Assembly (NCBI GenBank): GCA_016208345.1 | Contig: JACQYG010000075.1 | Coordinates: 1-21,420, forward strand | Direction: 5' to 3' | Origin: Chloroflexota bacterium | GTDB lineage: Bacteria > Chloroflexota > DTOL01 > JACQYG01 | Length of the DNA stretch: 21,420 bases | In this document: in pieces, positions 14,579-21,420 of the stretch | Position numbering within the stretch: position 1 is the first letter of the stretch | Layout of the letters: each line of letters opens with the position of its first letter | The notes under the pieces: model-generated | What the model was told of the DNA's origin: nothing | Databases searched by the model: none | Seen by the model: only the letters and a program-made list of their open reading frames with translations | Position numbers and translations under genes: made by a program

Positions 14579-15946
14579 ATGGATTTCGTGGTGCCGACAG
14601 TGGACCTGGGGAGCATTGCCCCGGCCTTACTGGTGCTCGCGACAGCCCTCCTGGTATTGGTGGGTGAGCTGTTCACCGCGCCCGGACGGAAAGGCGCGCT
14701 GGCCGTCCTGGCCCTTCTGGGCGTGGCGGGGGCCACGGCCAAGAGCTTTTTGCTCTGGGGCCAGAGCGAGACCGCCTTCGGCGGCATGGTGGCCCTGGAC
14801 AACTACGGGCTCTTCTTCGGCCTCATCTTCCTGATAGCCCTGGGCATGACGGTTTTGCTGTCGGTGCGCTACCTGGATCAGATGGACATGGACCACGGCG
14901 AGTACTACGTGTTGCTCCTCCTGGCGACCTTCGGCATGATGCTCATGGCCTCGGGCACCGACCTCATCGTCATTTTCCTGGGACTGGAGATACTATCCTT
15001 ATCCCTCTATGTCCTGGCCGGCTTCGCCCGGACCGACCTCAGGGCCCAGGAAGCGGCCCTGAAGTATTTCCTCCTCGGGGCTTTCTCCTCCGGGTTCTTG
15101 CTCTACGGCGCTGCCCTGACCTACGCCGCCACAGGCACCACCAACCTGGCGAGGATCGTGGGCTTCCTGGCCCAAGCCGGGGTGGCCGGCAACCCCTTGC
15201 TTTGGATCGCGGTGGGGCTCTTGATGGTGGGCTTTGGCTTCAAGGTGGCCACGGTGCCCTTCCAGATGTGGGTGCCCGACGTGTATCAGGGGGCACCCAC
15301 GCCGGTGACGGCGTTCATGTCCGTGGGGGCCAAGGCCGCCGGCTTCGCCGGGTTCCTGCGGGTATTCCTCTACGCCTTTCCCGCCCTGTCCGTGGACTGG
15401 ACGTGGCTATTGGCCGCCTTGGCGGTGCTGACCATGACCTTGGGCAACGTGGTGGCCATCGCCCAGGGCGACATCAAGCGCATGCTGGCCTATTCCAGCA
15501 TCGCCCATGCCGGGTATCTCCTGGTGGCCATGGCCTCCAACAGCCAGGCCGGGGTCTCGGCGGTGCTCTTCTACCTGGTGGCCTATGCTTTCACCAACCT
15601 GGGGGCCTTTGCGGTGGTGGTATACCTGGCCCGCCAGGGGCAGGAGGCCCTGGAGTTGTCCGATTACGCCGGGCTGGGCAGCCGAGCGCCCCTGGTGGCC
15701 CTGGCCATGACCACCTTCATGGTGTCGTTGGCGGGCGTGCCGCCTACGGCGGGATTCGTGGCCAAGTTCTATCTCTTCGGGGCGGCGGTGGAGGCGGGCC
15801 TGGTCTGGCTCGCGGTCATCGGCGTCCTGAACAGCGTGATCTCGGCCTACTACTACCTGCGGCTCATCGTCATCATGTACATGCGGGAGCCCTCGGCCCT
15901 CCTGGCCCTGGCCGAAAGCACGGTGGGAGCGATCTTCAAGATCTAG
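14579..15946 (+). CDS. nuoN: NADH-quinone oxidoreductase subunit N, apparently short at the C-terminus
   Basis: NuoN is the third antiporter-like subunit, next to NuoK. I chose the ATG at 14579 because TGGAG lies seven bases upstream and the protein then begins MDFVVPTVDLGSIAP; the longer frame would add 28 residues inside nuoM. The 455-residue protein has the family blocks FLGLEILSLSLYVLAGF (helix 5 Glu), FKVATVPFQMWVPDVYQGAP, DIKRMLAYSSIAHAGYL and PPTAGFVAKFYLF (helix 12 Lys). I count 13 hydrophobic segments. After helix 13 (VISAYYYLRLIVIMYMREPS) only about 16 residues follow before the stop, whereas relatives usually have another hydrophobic helix and total about 475-490 residues. No sequence resembling the missing helix is visible downstream. 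The next gene, dnaE, begins 59 bp later. Confidence 0.94.
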   Translation: MDFVVPTVDLGSIAPALLVLATALLVLVGELFTAPGRKGALAVLALLGVAGATAKSFLLWGQSETAFGGMVALDNYGLFFGLIFLIALGMTVLLSVRYLDQMDMDHGEYYVLLLLATFGMMLMASGTDLIVIFLGLEILSLSLYVLAGFARTDLRAQEAALKYFLLGAFSSGFLLYGAALTYAATGTTNLARIVGFLAQAGVAGNPLLWIAVGLLMVGFGFKVATVPFQMWVPDVYQGAPTPVTAFMSVGAKAAGFAGFLRVFLYAFPALSVDWTWLLAALAVLTMTLGNVVAIAQGDIKRMLAYSSIAHAGYLLVAMASNSQAGVSAVLFYLVAYAFTNLGAFAVVVYLARQGQEALELSDYAGLGSRAPLVALAMTTFMVSLAGVPPTAGFVAKFYLFGAAVEAGLVWLAVIGVLNSVISAYYYLRLIVIMYMREPSALLALAESTVGAIFKI

Positions 15947-16005
15947 CCGTAGCGTGGGGATCACCGCCGACATCCGCCGTCCTGAGCCGTAGATCGGGAG
16001 CATTC

Positions 16006-19000
16006 ATGTTCACTCACCTCCACATACACTCCAATTACAGCCTCCTGGACGGAGCCATCCCCCTGGCGGAGCTGGTGAGCGCCTGCCGGGAGCTGGGGAT
16101 GGAGGCTGTGGCGCTCACCGACCACGACGCCCTGTACGGGGCGGTGGAGTTCTGCGCCCTCTGTGATCAGGTGGGGATCAAGCCGATCGTGGGCATGGAG
16201 ACGACCCTGGAGGGAGATAAAAGCCTGGTCTTGCTAGCCCGGGGGAAAGAAGGCTATGCCAACCTGTGCCGGTTGAGCAGCGAGGTGAAGACCGGCGCGG
16301 CTGGCTGCCTGACCCTGGATCGATTAAGGGGCCGTACCGAGGGGCTCATCGCCCTCTCCGGGGGGAAGCGGGGGCATTTGAACCAGCTCATCCTCGCTGG
16401 CCGCCAGGGGGAGGCCCAGGTCCTGGCAAGAGAACTGGTCCTCCTGTTCGGCCAGGGCAACGTCTTCCTGGAAATGCAAATCCAGGAAGAAAAGGATGAG
16501 GGGGATGCCGCGCTTCTGGCCTTGGGGGCGAGCAAGCTCGGCCTCCCCACCGTGGCTACCAATAACGTGCACTATCTGCGGCCGGGGGATGCCTCTCGGC
16601 ACCGCGTCCTGTCCGCCATGCGCACGATCACCACACTGGAAGAGCCACACCCGGACAAACGCCTCTACCCCAATCTCCATCTGAGATCGCCCAAGGAAAT
16701 GGAGGCTCTTTTCTTCCATTACCCGGCGGCGATGGAGAACACGACTCGCATCGCTGATCGTTGCCGGCTCCATCTCCTGACCGGCGCCAGGGTATTTCCC
16801 AGCGTGAAGATACCGCCGGGCGAGACCAGCCGATCTACCCTCTGGAAGAAATGCTGGGAAGGGGCCCAGAGGCGCTATGCGACGATCACCCCTCCAGTGG
16901 AGGAGCGCCTGCGCCATGAGGTGGAGACAATCGATGAACTGGGGTACACCCCCTATTTCCTGGTAGTGGCCGACATCGTGGGATATGCCACAGAGAAAAG
17001 CATTCCCTGGAGCCCCCGGGGCTCGGCCTCGGACAGCCTGGCCTGCTATTGCCTGGGGATCACCCAGGTGGACCCCGTGGCCCATGACCTGTACTTCGAG
17101 AGGTTCTTAAACCGGGAACGCAGCGACCCGCCGGACATTGACCTGGACCTGTGCTCCCGCCGCCGGGACGAGGTCATCGCCTACGTCTACCACAAGTACG
17201 GCGCCGAGAGGGTGGCCATGGTCTCTACCGTGGTGACGCTCCAGGCCCGCTCGGCCTTCCGGGAGGTGGCCAAGGCCTTCGGCCTGACCCCGGAAAAGAT
17301 CAATGCCATCGCCGAGCGCATCCCCCACCTCTGGCACCTGGGTATGAGGGACGACATCGACAGGGCCTACCAGAAGATCCTTGCTCAGGACCAGGACCCG
17401 CTCACGGCCCAGGTGATCGAGATGAGCCGGGCTTTCGAGGGGTTTCCGCGGCACCTTTCCATCCATCCGGGTGGCATCGTCATCGCCCCTGGCCCCATCA
17501 CCGACTGGGTGCCGGTGCAGCTTGCGTCCAAAGGCCTGGTCATCACCCAGTACGACCTGGAGGGCATCGCCAGGCTGGGCCTGATCAAGATAGATCTCCT
17601 GGGCATCAAGGCCCTGACCGTCCTGGCCGATGCGGTGGAGCTGGTGCGGCGAGGCCGGGGGATGACGATAGACCTAGAGAAGATACCTCCGGATGATGAG
17701 AAGACGGCACAGCTCCTGTCGCGGGGCGAGACCATCGGCTGTTTCCAGATGGAGAGCCCGGGCATGGGCTCCATGCTGCGCGAGCTGGGAGCGAAGAACC
17801 TTTCGGACATCATCGCCGCCATATCCCTGTATCGCCCCGGGCCACTCCAGGGTGGCCTGAAGGACGCTTTCGTGCGGCGCCACGCTGGCCTGGAGGAGGC
17901 CACCTACCTGCACCCCAAGCTGCGGCCGATCCTGCAGGAGACCTACGGCGTGGTCCTCTACCAGGAGCAGGTCCTGCGCATCGCCCACGACTTCGCCAAC
18001 CTCTCCCTGGCCCAGGCCGACGTGCTGCGCCGGGCCATGAGCAAGTTCAAGGCCTCGGCAGAGATGGCCACGCTCAAGGACGCCTTCATCCAGGGCGTGG
18101 TGGAGCATTCGGGCGCTGATCTCTCCACCGCCGAGGCGATCTGGCACCTCTTGGAGGGCTTCGCCGGCTTTGGCTTTTGCAAGGCCCACGCGGCCAGCTA
18201 TGCGGTGGTGGCCTATCGCTCGGCCTACCTCAAGGCCAACTATCCGGCGGAGTTCATGTGCGCCGTCCTGGCCAACTGGGGCGGCTATCATCCCCAGGCG
18301 ACCTATCTGCGGGAGGCCCGACGGCTGGGCCTGGCGGTGCGGGCGCCGCACGTGAACCACTCCGGGCGCGAGTTCACCCTGGAGCGCCAGGCCCCGGGCA
18401 AGGAGACCCTCTGGATGGGCCTGGACCAAGTCCGGGAGTTGACCGAGAAGACCATACAGCGCATAATCGCCGCCAGGGAGGAGAGGCCTTTCAACTCCCT
18501 GGTAGACCTCCAGGCCCGGGCCGGGCCACGCCCGCTGGAGATGGCCAACCTGGTCAGGGTGGGAGCGGTGGACGGCCTGGGCCCCAGCCGACCCACCATG
18601 CTGCGTTCGCTGGGCCTATGGGAGCCAGGGGGTGGAAAGAAGAAGGGTGCGCCTACCAAACAGCAATTGATGATGGCCCTGGAGGCCTTCGACCAGGCTC
18701 AGCCGCCCCTGCCGGAGTACTCTCTATCAGAGAAGATAGCCATCGAAGAAGAGCTGTTGGGCCTGGGGGTCAGCGTCCATCCACTGGAGTTCTATGCGGC
18801 GCAACTGGAGAAGCGTCATGTGGTGCCCAGCTCATGCCTGGCCGAGCACGTGGGGGAAAGCCTGTTAGTGGCCGGGGTCCGTGCTATGGCCTACCGCCAG
18901 ACCACCGGCAACGGCCAAGTCATGCTCCACCTGACGTTAGAAGATCTGGAGGGCACTATCGAGGTTACCCTAGCTCCAGAAACGTACCGGGCCTATCAGG

Positions 19001-19125
19001 GCCTGCTACGTGGTCCGGGCCCCTACCTGGTGCGAGGTCGTGTCAGACGCGATGATTCTGGCGCCATCGGCCTGGTGGTCGAGAAGATCGAATCCCTCAA
19101 GCGCTGGCGCACCAGGCGTGGTTGA
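16006..19125 (+). CDS. dnaE: DNA polymerase III alpha subunit, short DnaE type (DnaE2-like)
   Basis: This 1039-residue protein is a C-family DNA polymerase. Domains in order: PHP (about 1-210, with HLHIHSNYSLLDGA and LTDHDALYGAVEF); palm with catalytic Asp377 and Asp379 in PPDIDLD and Asp530 in KIDLLG (spacing like E. coli 401, 403, 555); fingers with LYRPGP and GVVLYQEQVLRIA; a helix-hairpin-helix region (about 825-850); and an OB fold (about 950-1030). The E. coli-type tau-binding tail is absent. The motifs SPRGSASDSLACYCLGIT and DPPDIDLDLCSRRRDEVI look closer to DnaE2/ImuC or an accessory DnaE branch than to the main replicative DnaE1, so an error-prone or secondary role is possible. No imuA or imuB is nearby, and I see no LexA box in the 59-bp upstream gap. 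GGAG lies five bases before the ATG. The unusually long upstream extension of this frame is a shadow of nuoN. Confidence 0.9.
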   Translation: MFTHLHIHSNYSLLDGAIPLAELVSACRELGMEAVALTDHDALYGAVEFCALCDQVGIKPIVGMETTLEGDKSLVLLARGKEGYANLCRLSSEVKTGAAGCLTLDRLRGRTEGLIALSGGKRGHLNQLILAGRQGEAQVLARELVLLFGQGNVFLEMQIQEEKDEGDAALLALGASKLGLPTVATNNVHYLRPGDASRHRVLSAMRTITTLEEPHPDKRLYPNLHLRSPKEMEALFFHYPAAMENTTRIADRCRLHLLTGARVFPSVKIPPGETSRSTLWKKCWEGAQRRYATITPPVEERLRHEVETIDELGYTPYFLVVADIVGYATEKSIPWSPRGSASDSLACYCLGITQVDPVAHDLYFERFLNRERSDPPDIDLDLCSRRRDEVIAYVYHKYGAERVAMVSTVVTLQARSAFREVAKAFGLTPEKINAIAERIPHLWHLGMRDDIDRAYQKILAQDQDPLTAQVIEMSRAFEGFPRHLSIHPGGIVIAPGPITDWVPVQLASKGLVITQYDLEGIARLGLIKIDLLGIKALTVLADAVELVRRGRGMTIDLEKIPPDDEKTAQLLSRGETIGCFQMESPGMGSMLRELGAKNLSDIIAAISLYRPGPLQGGLKDAFVRRHAGLEEATYLHPKLRPILQETYGVVLYQEQVLRIAHDFANLSLAQADVLRRAMSKFKASAEMATLKDAFIQGVVEHSGADLSTAEAIWHLLEGFAGFGFCKAHAASYAVVAYRSAYLKANYPAEFMCAVLANWGGYHPQATYLREARRLGLAVRAPHVNHSGREFTLERQAPGKETLWMGLDQVRELTEKTIQRIIAAREERPFNSLVDLQARAGPRPLEMANLVRVGAVDGLGPSRPTMLRSLGLWEPGGGKKKGAPTKQQLMMALEAFDQAQPPLPEYSLSEKIAIEEELLGLGVSVHPLEFYAAQLEKRHVVPSSCLAEHVGESLLVAGVRAMAYRQTTGNGQVMLHLTLEDLEGTIEVTLAPETYRAYQGLLRGPGPYLVRGRVRRDDSGAIGLVVEKIESLKRWRTRRG

Positions 19126-19175
19126 GACGATGCCCTGATATTCCGCTTGGTGCCCTTATCTTGACCTCTAACCAG

Positions 19176-19204
19176 TTGAACTATGGCCAGCGAATTGTTA
19201 CAAT
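19176..19204 (+). promoter_or_regulatory. Candidate sigma-70 promoter of the ferredoxin-AOR genes (TTGAAC-N17-TACAAT)
   Basis: TTGAAC (19176-19181) and TACAAT (19199-19204) are separated by exactly 17 bases, with four of six and five of six consensus matches. The predicted start near 19211 gives a leader of about 90 bases. An 11-base palindrome, ATTGT-T-ACAAT (19194-19204), overlaps the -10 and could be an operator. This is the best promoter-like match I found in the window. Confidence 0.6.
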
Positions 19205-19220
19205 AGGCCAGATGGTCGCC

Positions 19221-19238
19221 TTCTTTCCTAGAAGGGAA
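19221..19238. repeat. Possible degraded copy of the palindromic repeat (TTCTTTCCTAGAAGGGAA)
   Basis: It matches the consensus TTCTTTACTAGTAAAGAA at 14 of 18 positions and still allows an imperfect RNA stem with G-U pairs. It lies in the leader of the ferredoxin-AOR transcript, just before a stronger palindrome. Membership of the family is uncertain. Confidence 0.4.
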
Positions 19239-19249
19239 GCTAGATCATC

Positions 19250-19276
19250 TCCTTCGCCATCGCCGATGGCGAAGGA
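19250..19276. promoter_or_regulatory. Strong 27-base palindrome in the leader of the ferredoxin-AOR genes
   Basis: Two perfect 13-base arms, TCCTTCGCCATCG and its reverse complement, flank a single C at 19263. It lies between the candidate promoter and the ferredoxin start codon, 23 bp before the ATG at 19300. As RNA it would form a very stable hairpin with a small loop; as DNA it is a near-perfect operator-like dyad. It is not followed by a T-run on either strand, so an intrinsic terminator is unlikely. The gap 19126-19299 holds no believable gene. Confidence 0.8.
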
Positions 19277-19299
19277 ACTGGCAGGAACGAGCCGACGAT

Positions 19300-19707
19300 A
19301 TGCCGAAGATCCTCCGAGCGCCGGGGATGGCCAAGTGCATTGGCTGTTACTCGTGCATGCTGGCCTGTGCCCGGCATAACTATCGCAGCTACTCTCCCAG
19401 GCACAGCGCCATGCAGGTCAGGACCCAGGGCGGCATCCAGGGGCGCTTCGTGGCTGATATCTGCCGGGCCTGCGTGGAGGCACCCTGTGTCCGGGCCTGC
19501 CCCGCCGACGCCCTGGTCCAGCGGCGAGGCGGCGGGGCCCTCTTGGTCAAAGAAAAGTGCATCGGCTGTGAGCAGTGCGTGCCGGCCTGCCCGGTGCAGG
19601 TGGTTTATTGGGATGGGATCCAGCGCACCCCTATCGTCTGCCGCCATTGTGGCCTTTGCGTAGTCTACTGTCCGCACGGATGCCTGGAAATGGCGGTGAC
19701 CTCCTGA
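19300..19707 (+). CDS. Ferredoxin with four [4Fe-4S] motifs (AorA/BamC/YdhY-like electron-transfer subunit)
   Basis: This 135-residue protein is an electron-carrier subunit. Sixteen cysteines form four [4Fe-4S] motifs: 13/16/19/23 (CIGCYSCMLAC), 55/58/63/67 (C-x2-C-x4-C-x3-C), 87/90/93/97 and 114/117/120/124 (both C-x2-C-x2-C-x3-CP). In such folds the clusters are usually bound by motifs exchanged between halves. Cys128 is extra. The arrangement matches ferredoxin subunits that accompany tungsten AOR-family enzymes, such as AorA, BamC and YdhY, and the AOR gene follows with a one-base overlap (TGATG), so the two are probably made as a complex. The start is not certain: AGGAA lies 12 bases before the ATG at 19300, and an in-frame ATG at 19327 would begin just before the first cysteine. 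Confidence 0.88.
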   Translation: MPKILRAPGMAKCIGCYSCMLACARHNYRSYSPRHSAMQVRTQGGIQGRFVADICRACVEAPCVRACPADALVQRRGGGALLVKEKCIGCEQCVPACPVQVVYWDGIQRTPIVCRHCGLCVVYCPHGCLEMAVTS

Positions 19708-21420
19708 TGCTGCATGAGAATTACCTGAAGGTCCTCTATATTGACCTCTCGGCCCAAAAGGTCCGCGTGGCCCGCCGGGAAGACCTCTACCCGTACCTGG
19801 GCGGAGCCGGGGCGGCTACGGTGCTCCTATCGGAGACCATCGATTATGACAAAGGCGCCTTCGACCCCGGCCAGCCCATCGTTTTCGCCATTGGGCCTCT
19901 TTCGACCATCTTCCCGGCAGCCACCAAGGCCGTGGCCATGTTCAGGTCGCCCCTGACCGGCAACCTGGGGGAGAGCCACGCTGGCGGTCGCATTGCCCTG
20001 GCCATGCGCTATGCTGGCTACGACGCCCTGGTGATCACCGGCCGGGCGTCCCAGCCCACATACCTGTACCTGGACTCAAACGAGGTGCGGTTCAAGCCTG
20101 CCCAGACTCTCTGGGGCCTGGGCGCCGAGGAGACGGGCCGCCTGCTCCGGGATATCGAGCCGGGCCGGGGCCACCGCAGCATCATGCGCATCGGCCCGGC
20201 CGGCGAAAACCTGGTGCGCTACGCCAACGTCAACATCGAGACCTACCGGCATTTCGGGCGCCTGGGCCTGGGGGCGGCCTTTGGCGCCAAAATGTTAAAG
20301 GGCATCTACATCTCCGGGGACGCCGATGTGGCGATCCGGAACTTCCCGGAATACAACAGGGTCTACGCCCAGGCCTACAGGCGCGTCACCGAGACCTCTT
20401 TGATGGAAAAGTATCACGACCTGGGCACGCCGGAGAACGTCTTGCCCTTGAACGCCCTGGGGGCCCTCCCCACCAGGAACTTCCAGCAGGGGCAGTTCGA
20501 GGCGGCGGAGGCCATCAGCGGCGAGGCCTTCGCCCAGAACGACCTGATGCGCAAGCTGGCTTGCTCGGGCTGTCCCATCGGCTGCATCCACGTCGCCCTT
20601 TTGCGCCACCAGTTCGGCAAGGGCTACGAGTTCGAATCGTCTTTTGTGGGCTACGATTACGAGTTGATCTACGCCCTGGGGGCCTTCCTGGGCATCGGCG
20701 ACCGGGCCGGGATCTTGCACCTGATCCACCGCCTGGATGACCAGGGGTTGGACGCCATCGCCACCGGCGTCACCCTGGGCTGGGCCACCGAAGCCATGCA
20801 AAAAGGGCTCATCAGCTCCGAGGAGCTGGGCACGAAGCTGGCCTTCGGGGAGGTGGAGGGTTACCGGCGGGCCATTGACGTGATCGCCACCGGCCGATCG
20901 GAGCTGGCGCGAGCCTTGGCCGAAGGGGCCCAGGCGGCGGCGATGCGCTACGGTGGTCGGGAGTTCGCCGCCTTCCTGGGAGGAAACGCGGCGGCCGGCT
21001 ATCACACCGGGTACGCCAACCTCCTGGGTCAGATGATGGGGGCGCGGCACTCGCATCTGGACAATGCCGGCTACGCCATAGACCAGAAGGCCGGGGAGCT
21101 GAGCGACGAGGAGATAGTCCAGGGTCTCATCCGAGAGGAAGAGGAGCGTTGCGTCTTGACCTCGCTCTGCATCTGTCTTTTTGCCCGGAAGGTCTACGAC
21201 CGGCCTACTATTAGAACAGCCTTGAAGTCCATCGGCATCGCCGTAACCGATGGCGACCTGGACCGGCTGGGCCAGGATATCTATCGGCTGACGGTGCGGA
21301 TCAAGAAGCGCTGTGGGTTCGATCACTCGAGCCTCCGCGCCCCAGGGCGCTTGCTGGAGACCCCCAGTATGCGGGGTGCCTTGACCGCGGAACGCCTGGA
21401 TGGGCTGGTCCGCTTGTTCA
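19707..21420 (+). CDS. Aldehyde:ferredoxin oxidoreductase-like tungsten enzyme (3' end outside window)
   Basis: This is an AOR-family protein, which binds a tungsten bis-pterin cofactor and one [4Fe-4S] cluster and typically interconverts aldehydes and carboxylic acids; relatives include BamB and YdhV. 571 residues are visible and the frame is open at the window end, so perhaps 30-60 residues are missing. The N-terminal blocks (VLYIDLSAQKVRV, YLGGAGAAT, FAIGPLS, FRSPLTGNLGESHAGGR) are typical. Cluster ligands Cys286, Cys289 and Cys293 (CSGCPIGC) and Cys490 match the Pyrococcus furiosus AOR numbering closely. The first pterin motif D-x-x-G-L-D is intact (344-349). The second reads TSLCIC (485-490) instead of D-x-x-G-L-C. 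His448 and His450 lie where the active-site His is expected. The partner ferredoxin gene directly upstream supports an AorAB-like complex; the substrate is not predictable. Confidence 0.93.
   Translation, partial: MLHENYLKVLYIDLSAQKVRVARREDLYPYLGGAGAATVLLSETIDYDKGAFDPGQPIVFAIGPLSTIFPAATKAVAMFRSPLTGNLGESHAGGRIALAMRYAGYDALVITGRASQPTYLYLDSNEVRFKPAQTLWGLGAEETGRLLRDIEPGRGHRSIMRIGPAGENLVRYANVNIETYRHFGRLGLGAAFGAKMLKGIYISGDADVAIRNFPEYNRVYAQAYRRVTETSLMEKYHDLGTPENVLPLNALGALPTRNFQQGQFEAAEAISGEAFAQNDLMRKLACSGCPIGCIHVALLRHQFGKGYEFESSFVGYDYELIYALGAFLGIGDRAGILHLIHRLDDQGLDAIATGVTLGWATEAMQKGLISSEELGTKLAFGEVEGYRRAIDVIATGRSELARALAEGAQAAAMRYGGREFAAFLGGNAAAGYHTGYANLLGQMMGARHSHLDNAGYAIDQKAGELSDEEIVQGLIREEEERCVLTSLCICLFARKVYDRPTIRTALKSIGIAVTDGDLDRLGQDIYRLTVRIKKRCGFDHSSLRAPGRLLETPSMRGALTAERLDGLVRLF

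Noticed and set aside
15202..16005. Long upstream extension of the dnaE reading frame (total 1307 codons)
   Set aside because: It lies over nuoN in another frame, is Gly/Arg/Pro-rich with no family similarity, and DnaE family sequence starts at the ATG at 16006 with a ribosome site.
19250..19276. Palindrome as an intrinsic terminator of dnaE
   Set aside because: Very strong stem but no T-run on either side, and it lies downstream of a good promoter for the next gene.
19122..19379. 85-codon open frame between dnaE and the ferredoxin gene
   Set aside because: Spans the promoter and palindrome and overlaps the ferredoxin gene out of frame; no start signal or recognisable motif.
20295..21326. 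343-codon antisense open frame opposite the AOR gene
   Set aside because: Shadow of a clearly recognisable AOR coding sequence; no motif of its own.

Overview
The window is GC-rich bacterial chromosome, with all recognised genes on the + strand. It is dominated by a complete 14-gene operon for respiratory complex I (nuoA to nuoN, 1683-15946). The order is canonical, nuoC and nuoD are separate genes, and the NADH-input module (nuoE, nuoF, nuoG) is present, so the enzyme should be a full NADH:quinone oxidoreductase. Gene content suggests an anaerobic or facultative bacterium: complex I beside a tungsten-type aldehyde:ferredoxin oxidoreductase, plus a cobalamin adenosyltransferase. Several protein motifs, notably in the endonuclease IV and the DnaE, remind me of Chloroflexota, but this is an impression from memory and not a firm assignment.

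Layout. 1-530 is the 3' end of an endonuclease IV-like gene. 592-894 encodes a small MIP18/DUF59 protein of the Fe-S assembly type. 950-1510 encodes a cob(I)alamin adenosyltransferase. 1511-1682 is the regulatory region before the nuo operon, with a plausible sigma-70 promoter. 1683-15946 is nuoABCDEFGHIJKLMN, mostly with overlaps or gaps under 10 bp. The exceptions are three junctions: nuoD/nuoE, nuoF/nuoG (93 bp) and nuoM/nuoN. 16006-19125 encodes a short DnaE-type DNA polymerase III alpha subunit with intact catalytic aspartates. 19126-19299 is a regulatory region with a good promoter and a strong palindrome. 19300-19707 encodes a ferredoxin with four [4Fe-4S] motifs. From 19707 to beyond the window end runs an aldehyde:ferredoxin oxidoreductase-like gene, overlapping the ferredoxin stop codon.

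How the genes work together. Complex I would take electrons from NADH through FMN and a chain of Fe-S clusters to quinone, pumping ions through NuoL, NuoM, NuoN and NuoH. The downstream pair resembles AorA-AorB, which couple aldehyde/acid redox chemistry to an Fe-S electron relay. No sequence evidence ties the two modules together beyond adjacency.

What is unusual. (1) A short palindrome, TTCTTTACYAGTAAAGAA, occurs in four near-identical copies between 901 and 8360, plus a degraded fifth near 19221. One copy lies inside nuoG as exactly six in-frame codons, and another covers the nuoE ribosome-binding region. (2) A second, different hairpin of 52 nt fills the nuoF/nuoG junction. (3) NuoC appears to lack about 27 internal residues. 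(4) NuoN appears to lack its last membrane helix where the operon meets dnaE. (5) The AOR has lost the Asp and Gly of its second pterin-binding motif. I saw no tRNA, rRNA, CRISPR array, transposase or prophage gene.
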